DNA of 64,000 nt, from positions 10,986,720-11,050,719 of the forward strand of contig OX365950.1 in assembly GCA_947247005.1 (NCBI GenBank). Reading direction: 5' to 3'. This DNA is from Spisula solida. Lineage: Eukaryota; Mollusca; Bivalvia; Venerida; Mactridae. Made by a program: the position numbers and the translations under genes. Shown one piece after another: positions 1-11,756 of this stretch (position 1 is the stretch's first letter; the number at the start of each line of letters is the position of its first letter). Below the pieces are notes generated by a model. The model had not been told where the DNA came from, did no database searches, and was given only the letters and a program-made list of their open reading frames with translations.

Positions 1-1368
1 GTGGACAACTCAGTTTGAGTCATGTTTGTCTTATGACAAAATGCATGTTTTCAACAAAATAATTATTGATACCCTGTCCAGGCCCTCCCCCCCAGAAACT
101 TTTTAAGGCGCTGGGGCAATGCTGGGATTTGTGCTGAAGGAAATTGACAAGAATGACTCAAATGCTTTAGAAGAGAGAACTGCATGGTTGTCCATACTTT
201 AAAGGCAGGATTAAGCACTCATTTTTATCAGGTTTACTCTATTTTTAGCGCAAATGCTATACGATTAGACATATAACACATGCACTATTCCCAAGCTGCA
301 CTTATCTTAACATACATGGACCTAGCAGAGAACAATAATTTTTTATTTCTATGAAAAAAGCTGTTAAAGTGAGAAATGTATCCTTCACCACTGTTAGAGA
401 CAGACTGACAGACAGGGTACACACAGATAGTCTAATGTTACCACTAACTTTCACTGCATGACTAAAAAAGTTCATAAATGACGTTTTTTACAGTTTTAAC
501 AATTGGTTTGGTTGTAACATGTAACGATAAACTAACCACATCAATAAGTTTGCCTTAATTTAACCTTATTTGTGAGTGACGTCACATTGAATTACGTAGG
601 TGGCGCAATTACATCATTTAAATGGCGTCACAGTGGTAGTTGTACGTGTTACTTCTTTTGTTGTCATGAACTTGGTGCATTTTACATTTAAAATGATTCA
701 AACGGAATTTGATTGTTAATAGATTTTTCTTTAAGGTATGCATGTTTTATTTTACAAAATGACATTTATTTATATTCAAATTCGCCGCTGAAGCTTAGGG
801 TGGCGCAATTCCATCACTCGAGGATACCATAGATTCGGTTGATTGTTTCAACCCACTAGCCTGTACACCTACAAGTTTGTGCATCTTATATTTGAAATGG
901 GCGTATCTGCACAAAAACAAACACACTGACATCAACCATGTGATAAACAATATCAATTATCTGTCTATTAACAAATTCAAACAAAACATTGAATGTCAAA
1001 CTGCAAAAACTTGCAAAATCGGCCTCAATGTTACATGCAGACTGCAGTCTTGAAATAAACATTTGTGACCTGTAACTTCGTGCACATAAACTGATGACGT
1101 CATTAGGATCACACGGGAAGGATTTTGCCATTAACAAGTTTTGTTAAATAAATTTTGGTCATCTGTCTGTAATTTAGCACCATTTTCCAATCGTAGATAT
1201 ATCGTATCTAATGCAAATTTTGAGGAAAACAATTGTCACCCAGACTAATTCCCGACCGGAAGCGGTGAATATGTAAACAGTAAAATCGGTGCTCTGACAA
1301 AACTAACAGTGAACGTAACGAACCCTGTTTTTGTCGCATTTTTTGCATTAATTATTCGGCTGGATAAA
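1..1368. other. intergenic, no gene seen
   Basis: No open frame here resembles a known protein. The only structure I see is an imperfect direct duplication with a 200 bp offset, entered separately, and a CRE-like TGACGTCA near 578. The rest is AT-rich unique-looking sequence. Confidence 0.5.
599..900. repeat. imperfect 200-bp direct duplication
   Basis: The string GGTGGCGCAATT followed by a CATCA-like stretch occurs at about 599 and again at about 799. Matching flanks follow each copy (TTGGTGCATTTTACATTTAAAATG near 674 compared with a similar stretch near 874, read loosely). This suggests an old tandem duplication of about 200 bp. I see no coding content. Confidence 0.4.
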
Positions 1369-2690
1369 GGCCTAAAAAAAAAAGAGGTTTGTTTCCGGTT
1401 ACCCGACCGACCGTATATTTTAACCCCCGACTCAAAAGTTTTTTATGTACGAAAATCGGCAATGCGTAATTAAGCGTATTTTGACGCATACTTTTTTAAT
1501 TAGACGCGTAAAATTACTGATCTACGACTTTTTAGGACGCGCCGTTTTTCTATCGCACGCGTTTGACCTTGGGTCATAAATTCGTCGCATACGCTGTATT
1601 CTATCCAACATCTCTTGTTTCGAGTAATTGACAGACGAGAGGCAGAGTTAATTACCCTTTAACCAATCAGCGTTCACGAGTCAGCATCAGGAACATTTGA
1701 TTGACGCGTCGCGATAATCTTGAGTATAGACATATATTGTGTTATTACAAACCGTTATGTAAACACGTACGCTTTAATTGATCTATTGATTCAACTATCC
1801 AATTTATTTGATTGCCGTCTGATGATTATTATAATTACGATATTTGTCGTAATTGGTAATCGTTATTGTTGTATAAGCATATTAATTTTAAAAAGATAGA
1901 AATGATGACTCAAAACGTATCTACAATTTGCAGTGCAAATATCGAGTTTTCAAGGAATATATACCTTGTAATTCATAGTCCGTGCATTAAATTCCTAGAT
2001 AAAACATATCACAACAATCCAACAAACTTATGCCAAAATGTGAGTCGTCAGTTTTCAAACGCGTGAGCGGCGTCAATCTCTACGCTAAGGACCTTTGATG
2101 TAACCGACGCGCGGTTCATTTCAAAGACTTGGTGGTCTTTGATCGTGCGGCATGCGAATTTTGTCCTGTTAATTGTGTTCGATCTACGTGTGTTAAATTT
2201 AAGAAATTGTTACCGATCGGAGTGATGCAGCGGACATTTTTTCGGCATATTACAGAGAATGATTTGGTCACTCGCGAACATAAAATCGTGTAATTGGTGA
2301 AATGTTCGGAAGCATTATACGGCGCTGGTATTATTCGAGTTTTTAACAAATTTAATGCCATTCAAATATTAGCATACGCGTAGACGATAGAGACTACGGA
2401 AACGGTGCACTATGGTTTTTACCATGTAAACAAACGATGAAACATGGCCAGTTCATTGATTGCTGCTAGATTGAACAAATGCCGATACATAAATACATTT
2501 CACATTATTAACACTCAACAAATAATAACATTTAAAAGCATGGTGCAGGAACAGGAGTATACAAATTCTTTGATTCTGATGTTCAATATCGATACTGCCA
2601 GTAGTGTTGACTAAAAAAAAAAAAAAATCGACCTACCGACCTATGTTTTTTTGGGCATGTAACCAGAAACAAACCTCTTTTTTTTAGGGC
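1369..2690. mobile_element. 1.3-kb non-autonomous DNA element, copy 1
   Basis: The ends are inverted repeats: the left begins GGCCTAAAAAAAA then GAGGTTTGTTTC, and the right ends GAAACAAACCTC, a T run, then AGGGC. A second copy, 13960-15764, aligns along its length with mostly point differences and one nested insertion. There is no transposase frame; short open frames inside are not conserved as proteins. A shorter inverted-repeat element at 57729-58094 has similar ends (GGCC, an A-rich stretch, then TTGTTT and GGGTAGG-like sequence), so these may be related families. The superfamily is unknown because no clear target-site duplication is visible. Confidence 0.75.
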
Positions 2691-3743
2691 AAATGTCTTT
2701 TTAATAACTTAAAATGAATTCGGACACTGAAATGAGATGTTTAGCAAAGAAATTAACGTTTTACTAAAATGCACGAACTTGTAGGAATGCAAGTTATAGG
2801 AATAGAGGCTACATTAGGCTGTTTTTCTTGGCCTAGTAGTATCAACACTTATTTGAAAGGAATAATATTTTAATAATAAGCGTTCTGAAACAAATTAAGT
2901 TTTCTCAAATTGATCACTGCGTAAATGTTTGTGTAAATTATAGATGTTATTATAAAATCATAGCAAAAATAATCATAATAATCATAATGTGTTTATTTCT
3001 TACGTAAAATAAAAAGTTGCAAAGAAATGTTCACCTGTACAAAATTTAAGTCTTATTCCTAATATACATATTATTATCTGAGGCCAAGAAACTTAGAATA
3101 AATTATGTGGATAGCAAGACGACATGTGTTTTTTATCCATTAACGCTGATGATGCAACAATGTCAACATGCTTAGCCTTAGCAGAAGTCAAGACTAAAAT
3201 TGATCATTCAAATTCAATAACAAAGGTAATTCAAAGACCTAAATATCTTAAAATGTTCAATAAAATAATAAAACATATTTACGGAACTGACAAATAATTA
3301 TGTATAATCACCTTTCATTAAACTACGGCCGTTCCCGCTAAGATTTACCATAAACAGCCTCTGCACGCTTGCTTTGTTTACCGGAAATGGTAATATTCGC
3401 GATCACTAACAATCCAACGATCAAGTGCGAGCGTTCCGCATGTTAAGGTCAGATGCCACTAAAATAAAATAACTAAGGTCTAATTAACCAAATTTTATCC
3501 ATCATGATAAGCACAGTGGTTATTATCTCCCCTGCTATGCGCCAAGATGCATATCAAATAGTTTACACTCTACTACTTTTTTAATTGGTCACTTTTCAAA
3601 TCCAAATATGTTTAACTGTGATAATAACGTTTGATGATATGTTTGCACACAAACGTTTTATGAAATTGTCCTTAAACTCACACATGTTAATTAACATGCG
3701 TGTTAAACTTAAATCATGAAAAATCCAAATCACGTGCAAAAAT
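2691..3743. other. intergenic, no gene seen
   Basis: AT-rich sequence without a convincing coding frame, RNA gene or tandem repeat. It ends where a LINE 3' fragment becomes recognisable. Confidence 0.45.
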
Positions 3744-4587
3744 ATGAATGGTCAGTCATACGATAAATTTTGCATTATCTCCACAAAATCTAGAAACTTG
3801 TCAATGAGAACAAAGTGGGAAATTACAACATATGCCAAGTTAAAAAAAGCTTTTATGTATGAACCATATTTAAGTGTAATAAAAGATCCCACTATAAGAT
3901 CAGACGTAACTAAATTCCGCATAAGTTCTCACAAATTAGAAATTGAAACGGGAAGATATAAAACACCAAAAGTTAATGTTAAGGATCGATTATGTAAATG
4001 CTGCACTTTAAATGAGACTGAAAATGAGGAACACTTTCTTTTAAAATGTTCTCTTTATAAATCAGAAAGACTGTTATACCAGTCAAACATATCACATATT
4101 GTTAATGCCTTTAAGAACCTTACAGATTCAGAGAAGTTCCAATATGTAATGTCTAGCGAAAATGTCGAAACAATAAACATGACAGGAACATTTATACACC
4201 AATGTATGCTTAGAAGATCAATATACTTGAAAAATAATGTCTTATAATATGTATACCATACTACGGTGCTGTTATTTGATCTTGTTTGAATTATTTTTTT
4301 TAATATTATACTTATGATTATGTGCTAGATATTCCAATAACTTTGTGCTCTAGTCAATGAAAGCACTATTGTTTTATTATTTTATTTTGTTTTGTATTTT
4401 TTGATCAGTATTATCACGCATGTTAATTTAATTAACATGCATGGTATTATTTACATGTTTGTTAATATGTTTTCTCTTTTACTTTGAATTTTTTTTTAAA
4501 CTTTGGATTGTCGTTTATGTAAATATCAAAATTGTATACCTGAGAGGGTCCAGAATTTGGAAAATAAACTATATTCTATTCTATTCT
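3744..4587 (+). mobile_element. non-LTR retrotransposon 3' fragment
   Basis: An open frame at 3744-4247 (167 residues) resembles the extreme C-terminal part of LINE ORF2 proteins. It has a stretch 'KFRISSHKLEIETGRY', then a Cys-His cluster (LCKCC, EEHFLLKC) like the zinc-binding motif that follows the reverse transcriptase. No RT domain is present upstream, so the copy is 5' truncated, as usual for target-primed insertion. An AT-rich 3' region leads to an AATAAA near 4562 and a short TATTC-type microsatellite near 4570-4587, a typical LINE tail. The clade is not assignable from this piece. Confidence 0.7.
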
Positions 4588-5360
4588 GTCGGTATAATAG
4601 CTACCGGTAGTCATAGCTAATGTTAACTTTGTAGTACATTAATGTTCGACAATAAAGTTTGTATTTGTATTGCATTGTCCCTTGTAGACACCTTTTTAAC
4701 ATCCATGTTTCACCCTATTCTGGTGATCAGAACCATGTACCATCTCGGGACTAGAGTGATGATTATATACCCGGGAAACGTCATAGGTTCGCATTTAGAA
4801 TGATTCCAGTTGCAAACTTGTTTATTACATCAAGATAAAAATAAAAGATATTAAACCAAACTATTTCAGCTTGCTCTCTTGTATAGTCGCCTTTTACACA
4901 AGAGTCAGACAGAGGTCCGATTGGACTCACTCAGGAACCCCAAGGGCGCAAGTTAAAGAAAGATCTCAATAAACATCTAAAAAATGTTGCATAACTCTTT
5001 ACAACGTACTCTGCACAATTTGCACAGAAAGTGAACCTGCAAGGAGCCGGTCAAGGACCCCACGTATACAAGGGTTGATCCATAAGTAATGTCACTGCGT
5101 CCCTGGCACATTTGTTTAATTCAAGTATGACCCACATGATGCATCCTGCTGTATCATTGTTCGTTAAAATTTAATTATACAGACATTTCAAGAAAGTTTC
5201 TGATGCCTGGTTTAAGAACTATATTTTCAGGAGTTACTATAACTGAAGTAATGTTATTAAGACACCCTTTACTTGTGGGGATGTAAATAGTTCATTGCTA
5301 TGAAATTTGGATATCCTATAAGAAATAGATTGATGTTCAAAAGCTGAGGTGCCAGCTAGG
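4588..5360. other. intergenic, no gene seen
   Basis: No coding frame or RNA gene is recognised. The sequence is AT-rich and looks like ordinary spacer. Confidence 0.4.
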
Positions 5361-5573
5361 GAACTGTTTTATCAAAGCACCCACGGAGATTTTAAATTCT
5401 TATATAAAACCTATACAATAGGGACAGATAGTTTTTATGAGTTTGTTGACCAAATAATTAGTAGTTTATTAATGATAGTCCTTTACCACAATATGTAACT
5501 GCTAAAGCATTATAAAGAATTTAAATTAGGACTTAAGTTTAAAATATCTGCAAGTGCTTTGACAAAACAGTAC
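5361..5573. mobile_element. short inverted-repeat element (MITE-like)
   Basis: The left end reads GAACTGTTTTATCAAAGCAC and the right end is its near inverse (GTGCTTTGACAAAACAGTAC). TTTTAAATTCTTATA and ATAAAGAATTTAAAT form a subterminal inverted pair. A diverged relative lies at 47811-48039. Length is about 213 bp with no coding capacity. Confidence 0.65.
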
Positions 5574-6285
5574 ACAAGGGCCTTTTTTTATGTAACTAGG
5601 TATAGTATTAAATTGTGCCCGACTTTCATTCATTTCGGGAGGATTATTTTAAAATGTTTGCCATTACATTTGTATTTCATAGTATCAACCATTGCATATA
5701 ATAAATGGATGTGCCTTGAATTTCATGACAAACAAATTTCCATTTTTACAGGGTTCCCACAAATATTCTGACACAAAATTACCCGACTATGAAATAGCTC
5801 TACATGGAATAAAAAGTTTAAGTTAACAGTTTTAGGGCGGAAGATTGACATAATTCAGAAACTGTCCTTTGTGAATTAGGATTTTTTTATTTCATAGGAC
5901 TTGGCACTTATATATTGACAGCCAAAATAAAGAACTCACAGAATTTTGCTAAAATTTCAGATTTCCCGAAGTAAATTCAAAATTCCCTAACTTTTCCCTG
6001 ACCTTGAAAAAATATGTTTTATATACTGAAACCTGATTGATATCAATTTCATAGATTACCATCCACAAAGAAGTACAAAGGACAAGAATCATATGTAGAA
6101 ATGATCTAAGGCAACAACTATATACAAAACTAATTGACCAAACAAAACATTTGTGTCTTGCACACAGAAATTTCACTGCACACAGAAATTTCACATTAAG
6201 TTCTGTTGAATTACATCCAGTTCTTACTGAGAATTTGTTTTTGAAAAAATAATAAAGAAACAACACTTAAAAAGAATAACAAAAT
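5574..6285. other. intergenic, no gene seen
   Basis: No supported gene. An 18-20 bp direct duplication containing CACACAGAAATTTCAC occurs at about 6162-6195. The right side may be downstream sequence of the minus-strand FKBPL-like gene. Confidence 0.4.
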
Positions 6286-6291
6286 TTTATT
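6286..6291 (-). terminator. candidate poly(A) signal for FKBPL-like gene
   Basis: TTTATT on the plus strand gives AATAAA on the minus strand, about 340 bp past the stop codon of the FKBPL-like gene. The region is AT-rich, so chance occurrence is possible; no downstream GU-rich element was confirmed. Confidence 0.35.
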
Positions 6292-6629
6292 ATAATTTTA
6301 ATTATTATGATACTTTACTGAAATTATTGTCACAATTTATCAAGCGTTACAACTGCATAAATTTTTATGAATTAATATCAAACGCCATGTAGTACGCAAA
6401 TAACAACCACTGTTTTCAATATTTCACTTTTCACTGGTTTTCTACAGTTTGGCGTTTGATGGTCTTGACTTTTGAAAGGTCACCAAAATCAGTGATTATA
6501 CAAACTGTCAGCTATAGGCCACAACACACAAATTTAAAAACAACTCCACAATCAAAAACCTGTACATCAACGCTGCTTTGTAATGAAGTCACAATAATCT
6601 GTACACAATTAAAGTACATACCAAATCAT

Positions 6630-7445
6630 TTAATTAGCTTGACCAGTTACTTTCTTCATCAAATCTGTGAACGATTTACTTTTCGGTTCATATTTTAAAC
6701 CTTCTTTAACATCTTTTGAACACAAATCATATTTTCCAAGCTGAAAGTTGGCTTCAGCTCGACGATACAGACATTTAACATGATGAGAATCAATAGCCAA
6801 TGCCTTTGTACAATTACTGACCACGAAAGTGTAACTTCCCTTGGCCAACTGACAAGCAGCAAGATTAGAGTAACACTGTACTCGGAGTATATTGTACTCT
6901 GCTTGGAATGACTCAGACTCTGCATGAACTGGCAGCATAGAAATCAAATATTTCATTGCTTTACTGAATTGCAAGAATGCATATTTAATATTTTTAGTTT
7001 TAAATAACTCAACACCTTTAGATTTGTGTTTAGCAGCACATTTAAATTTTTGTTCATTAGTTAGCAGAAAAATAGGTTGACAGTTCTTAATACTGCACAG
7101 TTTGATTGTCAGAGTTACGCAAACAGGAGAGATTGGAGCGATATTATTTCCTTTCTGTCCTTCACCAGTCATATTGTCCCCTGCAGGTCCTAGTTCAATG
7201 GTTTGTTCTTCTCCAGCTTTCATAGTCACAAGTAATTCACTAATGGATTCATCAATACTGGAATCATTGTCGCCGATGATGAAATCAATTTCTTTATCCA
7301 GTGGGTACTTTATACTGATTTGATCAGAGGATGTTAACAGTATACAGCATACAGCACCATCTTGAGGTTTTAAGTTGAATGGAAGATAGACATCTGTAGA
7401 CAATTCTACCATTTGTGGATCAGCATTATCATCACACTCAGACAT
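6630..7445 (-). CDS. FKBPL: FKBPL-like protein with C-terminal TPR repeats
   Basis: A 271-residue protein. Residues 1 to about 120 are acidic and weakly resemble a degenerate FKBP domain, with 'GEEQTIELGP' like the conserved loop; residues about 130-271 form a TPR array. Visible TPR signatures are 'YSNLAACQLAKGSY', 'CTKALAIDSHHVKCLYRRAEANFQLGKYDLCSKD' read in parts, and 'GLKYEP'. The architecture matches the FKBPL (WISp39) family, which binds Hsp90 through its TPRs; lack of an obvious active FKBP core suggests a chaperone adaptor rather than a prolyl isomerase. I start at the ATG at 7443-7445 because it sits directly after a good 3' splice site (TTGTTGTTTCAG, minus strand), so the upstream open frame is intron and a non-coding first exon lies further up. 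The protein could be another TPR-FKBP homologue; the family is well supported, the exact orthologue less so. Confidence 0.75.
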   Translation of the reverse strand: MSECDDNADPQMVELSTDVYLPFNLKPQDGAVCCILLTSSDQISIKYPLDKEIDFIIGDNDSSIDESISELLVTMKAGEEQTIELGPAGDNMTGEGQKGNNIAPISPVCVTLTIKLCSIKNCQPIFLLTNEQKFKCAAKHKSKGVELFKTKNIKYAFLQFSKAMKYLISMLPVHAESESFQAEYNILRVQCYSNLAACQLAKGSYTFVVSNCTKALAIDSHHVKCLYRRAEANFQLGKYDLCSKDVKEGLKYEPKSKSFTDLMKKVTGQAN

Positions 7446-8604
7446 CTGAAACAACAAAATAAATACACAATTTAGAAACTTGAAATACAAGAAGGGCATT
7501 TTATTTTTTAGGCCCTATAATTTTTCAACAGTTTTTAATTGTTACGCCAAAATACCATGAGATGTTATATTTGTTTTGAACATTGGCACGCTCTATCTAA
7601 TCCCCCAATACACAGTAGACTATTGAATTTGTACAAGCACTGCGTTATTTTAATGTTCGTATTTAATTTAATAAATAATGAATATGTAGCTGTGCTTTGT
7701 TGTCAAATAAAACCCAGGCATGAATTTGGATATGTAATAATTAAATCTCAAGTGAAGAGTGGTTTAATGTTCGCATCATTACGAGTGCCTGTGTTTCATT
7801 CTAACAAAGCAAAGCTAAATATTCATTATTTTGATTGTGACATAAGACGTTTGTTCTTGATGGGTATGAAGTATTGATGTTAATTTCAACCTTTATGTTT
7901 TATGTTTCTTCATACAGTGGTATATTATAGACTGACATTTCAAATCAAGGGAGTTAAGTATCTATGAAGAACCCAACTCAGTAATAGGAAAAAGAAACTG
8001 CCAGTACGGTGTCCTGACAGTTGGGTTTTAGGACCTACAGCTTTAAAGGCTGGCCGTACCAAATGTCAACATTTCCGAGAATCTGTTTGCAGATACCGTT
8101 GCCAAACAAACAAAGTGTAACTGTTTCAGCTCTCCATAGCACAAGAAAATGCTCGCTAGCATTCACTAAATCAGTGCTGAGAAACACATAGACATAAGAA
8201 AGTGTTAAAGTAAACTCGTTTGATAGTGCCTTTTGTCAGGCTTTGATAAAAGGGTCCTGCCTGAAAAATTCAAGGCTATCTATGTCACAGACACTTGGGG
8301 TCTGGACCACGCCCCTCCTGATACGCGTCTGCAAGTATTTTTTTTCATTTATTATGCATCCAGACCCATTCAGTAATCACACAAACATTTGTTGAATGAA
8401 TTTGAAATTAATACAAAAATCTTTGTAATTCCTCTTCTGCTTAAATAACACAAAGATAAAATGTTTCGCTGAACTTTCTCGCACACCGACCTAGAAAAAT
8501 TTATCGTGTAAAATTTGTTTTGCAACTTTCCCGTATATTTCTGGTGTTCTTTGGTCAATAACAAATTAATCTTTACAATGACTATACTGACAATACTGGA
8601 TCGG
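7446..8604. other. upstream region and possible 5' intron of FKBPL-like gene
   Basis: The 3' splice site at 7446-7447 (minus strand) implies an intron extending upward from here, so some of this stretch is probably 5' UTR intron. I could not place the first exon or promoter. Near 8105-8215 there is a stretch resembling 53065-53150 (CACAAGAAA..GCT, then CATAGACATA), the terminus of a DNA element family found in ARPC5 intron 1. Confidence 0.35.
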
Positions 8605-8918
8605 CACTCCTGTCTTCAAAATATGCGAGAAAGTTTGGAATTGTCAACTCATTTTCCGCCGTGCACATGATCTTTCGACAAATTGAACGGTGGTTCCCAG
8701 TCTGATACATAAGAACCGTGTCACGTGTTGAACATTGAACCCAAACGAGGTATTCCGAATGGTTTATTTAAATATCTGGTTCCAACATTCAACACGCGAC
8801 ATCGTACTTTGGTATTGATCAGATGGGAAAGTTCAGAAACCATTGTAGAAAGATCATGTGCATGGCGCGTTTTGAGTTAAAAATTGCCAGTTTTCTCGCA
8901 AATTGTGGAGGCAGGAGC
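8605..8918. mobile_element. foldback element with long inverted arms
   Basis: About 8605-8740 is an imperfect inverse of about 8778-8918. Shared strings include GCACATGATCTTTC on the left with GAAAGATCATGTGC on the right, and ATGCGAGAAA with TTTCTCGCAAAT. The arms are about 135 bp around a spacer of roughly 40 bp. No coding capacity. This is a foldback or MITE; I did not find a clear target-site duplication. Confidence 0.7.
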
Positions 8919-9343
8919 TGAGATTGTTTTCTGTCACTATCCTCATCGTGAACAGTAATGTGTACTTGACCAAAGGACACCAAATATAGGCAGAAAAGTT
9001 GCACAGTGAGTTAAACATGACCCGATATTTGAGGAAGGTGTGAGAGAAATTTCAGTCAAACATTTTTATTTTTGTGTAATTTAAGAGAGGCATTTACGAA
9101 TCTTTTTATTTGTCCCAGATAGCGCCATAGGTTTAATAATGTTTGTGTGATTAGTGTATGGGTCTGGGTATACCATGTTCATGATAAAAATATATCCAGG
9201 TGCGTAGCTGGGGTAGGGGGCGTGTCCAGACCCCAGGAGCTTTTTCCAATTATCAACCCTAGTAAAAAAATTGGCCATGCGCAGTCGGCTAACTCGGTAG
9301 TGATATCAAGAACGTATCGAGTACGTATTGAGTCGAGTTCAAA
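8919..9343. other. intergenic, no gene seen
   Basis: No supported gene. The stretch 9190-9240 (CAGGTGCGTAGCTGGGG) resembles 46538-46560 (CAGGCGCGTAGCAGGAGGG), a low-level dispersed repeat. Confidence 0.35.
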
Positions 9344-9496
9344 ATGGCGACCAAAGGTCTAGCAATTATGAAGTTAGAAGAAATGTTTAACAGCGACGAG
9401 GAGGATGACATTATGACTAAAAACAACCGTATTATAATAAACTGTCTGATATGTGCAACGAAACGTAATGTTCCCAAAGTTCAAAATTTAGGTTAG
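9344..9496 (+). CDS. small ORF, unknown; possible gene or transposon remnant
   Basis: A 50-codon frame starts in an AAAATGGCGACC context (start codon plus YY1-like site). It encodes an acidic middle ('EEMFNSDEEDD') and a Cys pair (CLIC). I do not recognise it. The GC-richer, promoter-like surroundings leave open a first exon or the start of a decayed transposase; no continuation past the stop at 9494-9496 was found. Low confidence that it is expressed. Confidence 0.2.
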   Translation: MATKGLAIMKLEEMFNSDEEDDIMTKNNRIIINCLICATKRNVPKVQNLG

Positions 9497-9644
9497 AGAT
9501 TATACCCATGCCTCACGCTTTCCGTCATTTTGACTCTAGAGAACCCGCGAAGGACTGGAGGTTACTTGGGTCGAGTAGGTTAGAGATTATACGCATGCGC
9601 ACTGCGTTTACCCGACTCGTTCCTTTTACAACTCGGGTTACTTT

Positions 9645-11225
9645 TTCTTCTTCTTCCATTAAAGTACAGACACCATTCTGGTGTAAACTTGTACTGGCGC
9701 ATGGCGGTGAAAGAGGTGTCTGTACATTATTTACAGTGAATATTTAAAAGTTCAGCTATTTATAGTGTGGTTAAAAACGTCCAATACGAGTCTAGCGTAG
9801 GGTGACTGACTGCACTTCCCTCTTGAAGCTGTCAATGGTATGGCAGCTGATGGCTGACTGGGGAAGGCTGTTCCATAGGCGAATGGTGTCTGGGAAGAAG
9901 GATCTCTGGTAGCACAGGGTTCTGGCGAAAGGTACCATGTAGGCGAGTCCATGACCTCTAACTGAGCAGATAGGAGTGAGGTGTGTTGTAGGGACTTCAA
10001 ACAGCTGGTATACAATCCGGTACATCATACCTTGGCTTGTGCCCTGCGCTCTTGAAGTGACGGCCAATGGAGCTGCTGCAGCATCGATGTCACGCTGCTG
10101 GTCCTTTTGTAGTCTGAGAAGACCATTCGTGCTGATCTTCGCTGCACCATCTCCAACTTCCGTACATTGGCATCAGTGAAGGGATCCCAGATGATTGAGG
10201 AATATTCCACTAGTGGCCTCACCAAGGTCTGATAGCAGAGTTCTTTGGTCTTCCTGGGGCATTGACTGATGTTTCTCTGGAGGAATGATCTAGCGTTGTT
10301 GGCTTTCTTGGTGATGGTGTTGATATGATGGTTCCAGTTGAGTGATTATTGGAAGTTAAGGCCTAAATATTTTGCTGTTTCTGCTTCTTCTAGTATGTGT
10401 CCGTGAATGTTGTAGGGTAGTTTGATGGGTCTTCTTTTGTTAGTGATATGTAAGATCCGGCATTTCTGGGGGTGAAATTCCATAAGTCAGTCTTTCTCCC
10501 ATCTTTGTAGGCCATCTAAGTCACGCTGTAAGGCTAGGGCATCTTCTTCTGTCTTGATGTTTCCGTAGAGCGCACAATCGTCAGCAAACATTCGAGAGGT
10601 GGACTCAGGTGAGATGTATTCAGGTAAGTCATTAATGAAGAGTAGGAATAGTAAGGGTCCTAAGACACTATCTTGTGGGACACCCGAGTCCACCGATGCT
10701 TGTGCAGAATGCTTGCCATCTAAAAAGACTGTCTGGCTACGTCCTCCCAGGAAGCTGCTTATCCACTTGTGCAGGTTGTTTCTGATGCCATAATAGTGGA
10801 TCTTCGAGAGGAGACGTAGGTGTGGCACCTTGTCGAAGGCTTTCGAAAAATCCAGTAGTATGACATCAGTCTGGCCTCCAGTATCCATGTTGCTGGCTAG
10901 GTCCTGTATGGTCTGGATGAGCTGGGTCTCACATGATCTCCGCTTCCTAAATCCGTGCTGGGCATCTGTAAGGATTTGGTGTTTGTCTAGGTGCTTTATG
11001 ATTGAGCTGGAGACGATATGCTCTAGTGCCTTACAACTGATTGACGTCAAGGAGACTGGTCTGTAATTCTCAGGTTTGCTTTGATCACCCTTCTTGTATA
11101 TAGGGACAACATTTGCTGATTTCCATTCATCTGGCATGGTTCCTTGATCCAGCGAGGCCTGGAAGAAAAGCGTGTAAAGCGTGTCTGTTACTGGTGTGAC
11201 CGAGTTGGCAATTGGAAAATGCTCC
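9645..11225 (-). mobile_element. dead non-LTR retrotransposon (jockey/CR1-like), copy 1
   Basis: The longest frame, 10487-11383, carries reverse-transcriptase blocks: 'ENYRPVSLTSISCKALEHIV', 'HGFRKRRSCETQL', 'LLDFSKAFDKVPH', 'GVPQDSVLGPLLFLLFINDL' and the catalytic 'FADD'. Similarity begins near 11225; residues before that are host sequence. The C-terminal part continues in other frames (10025-10225, 9792-10067), so frameshifts have killed it. GVPQG has become GVPQD. The 3' end is a GAA-type microsatellite (TTCTTCTTCTTC on plus, near 9648). Copy 2 at 11757-13436 is the same family in the same orientation. Confidence 0.85.
9663..9727. repeat. short hairpin
   Basis: GTACAGACACC near 9664 pairs with GGTGTCTGTAC near 9716, with a loop of about 40 bp. 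It lies at the 3' end of the minus-strand LINE copy. Function unknown. Confidence 0.5.
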
Positions 11226-11756
11226 AAGTGTCTGTGATCTATGTTTCGATTTACGAAGCTTGAAACTTGTTTCAATCTGGAACACACATGTACATAGAAT
11301 ACATATAAATTTACAAGTCCCTGTTTGAATAACGAAAACCAAATAAATAAAAATATTAAATTGGTCGCGAAAACTGATGTCAATTGAGTAGATGTAGTTG
11401 TTTTACGCCAACAGCGAGAAACAAAATACTAAACGAATAAACGCTCATAAATAATAATAAATATGGCAATAATCAAACAAAACAAGATCTTACCATTCGG
11501 AAAATCGACCACGATAGCGGACTTGATAAATCACGTTTGACAGCTACGCGGGTAAATGACGTCATTCAAGTAAGACTGGTTTACGACTTTTGTAAAGTTA
11601 AGTCTTTTTTCGGTTAATATACTGAAAGCAGTCTACTGAATTTACTTCCGGCGGTTCGTGTGTTGTTGGCAAAATACACAATATTGACAATTTTAGAGTA
11701 TAACGGTGCAATTTCTGATATTTTTAATTAATCCAGGGAAATAACAGTAAGTTGTT
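11226..11756. other. spacer between two LINE copies
   Basis: No gene is recognised. TTTACTTCCGGCGG near 11640 is an ETS-type site and TGACGTCA-like sequence lies near 11557, so a promoter is possible but unproven; no matching first exon was found. Confidence 0.3.

Noticed and set aside
7446..7499. upstream ATG (MPFLYFKF..) as the start of the FKBPL-like protein
   Set aside because: The added residues are encoded by a pyrimidine-rich tract ending in a 3' splice site; the ATG directly after it is the better start.
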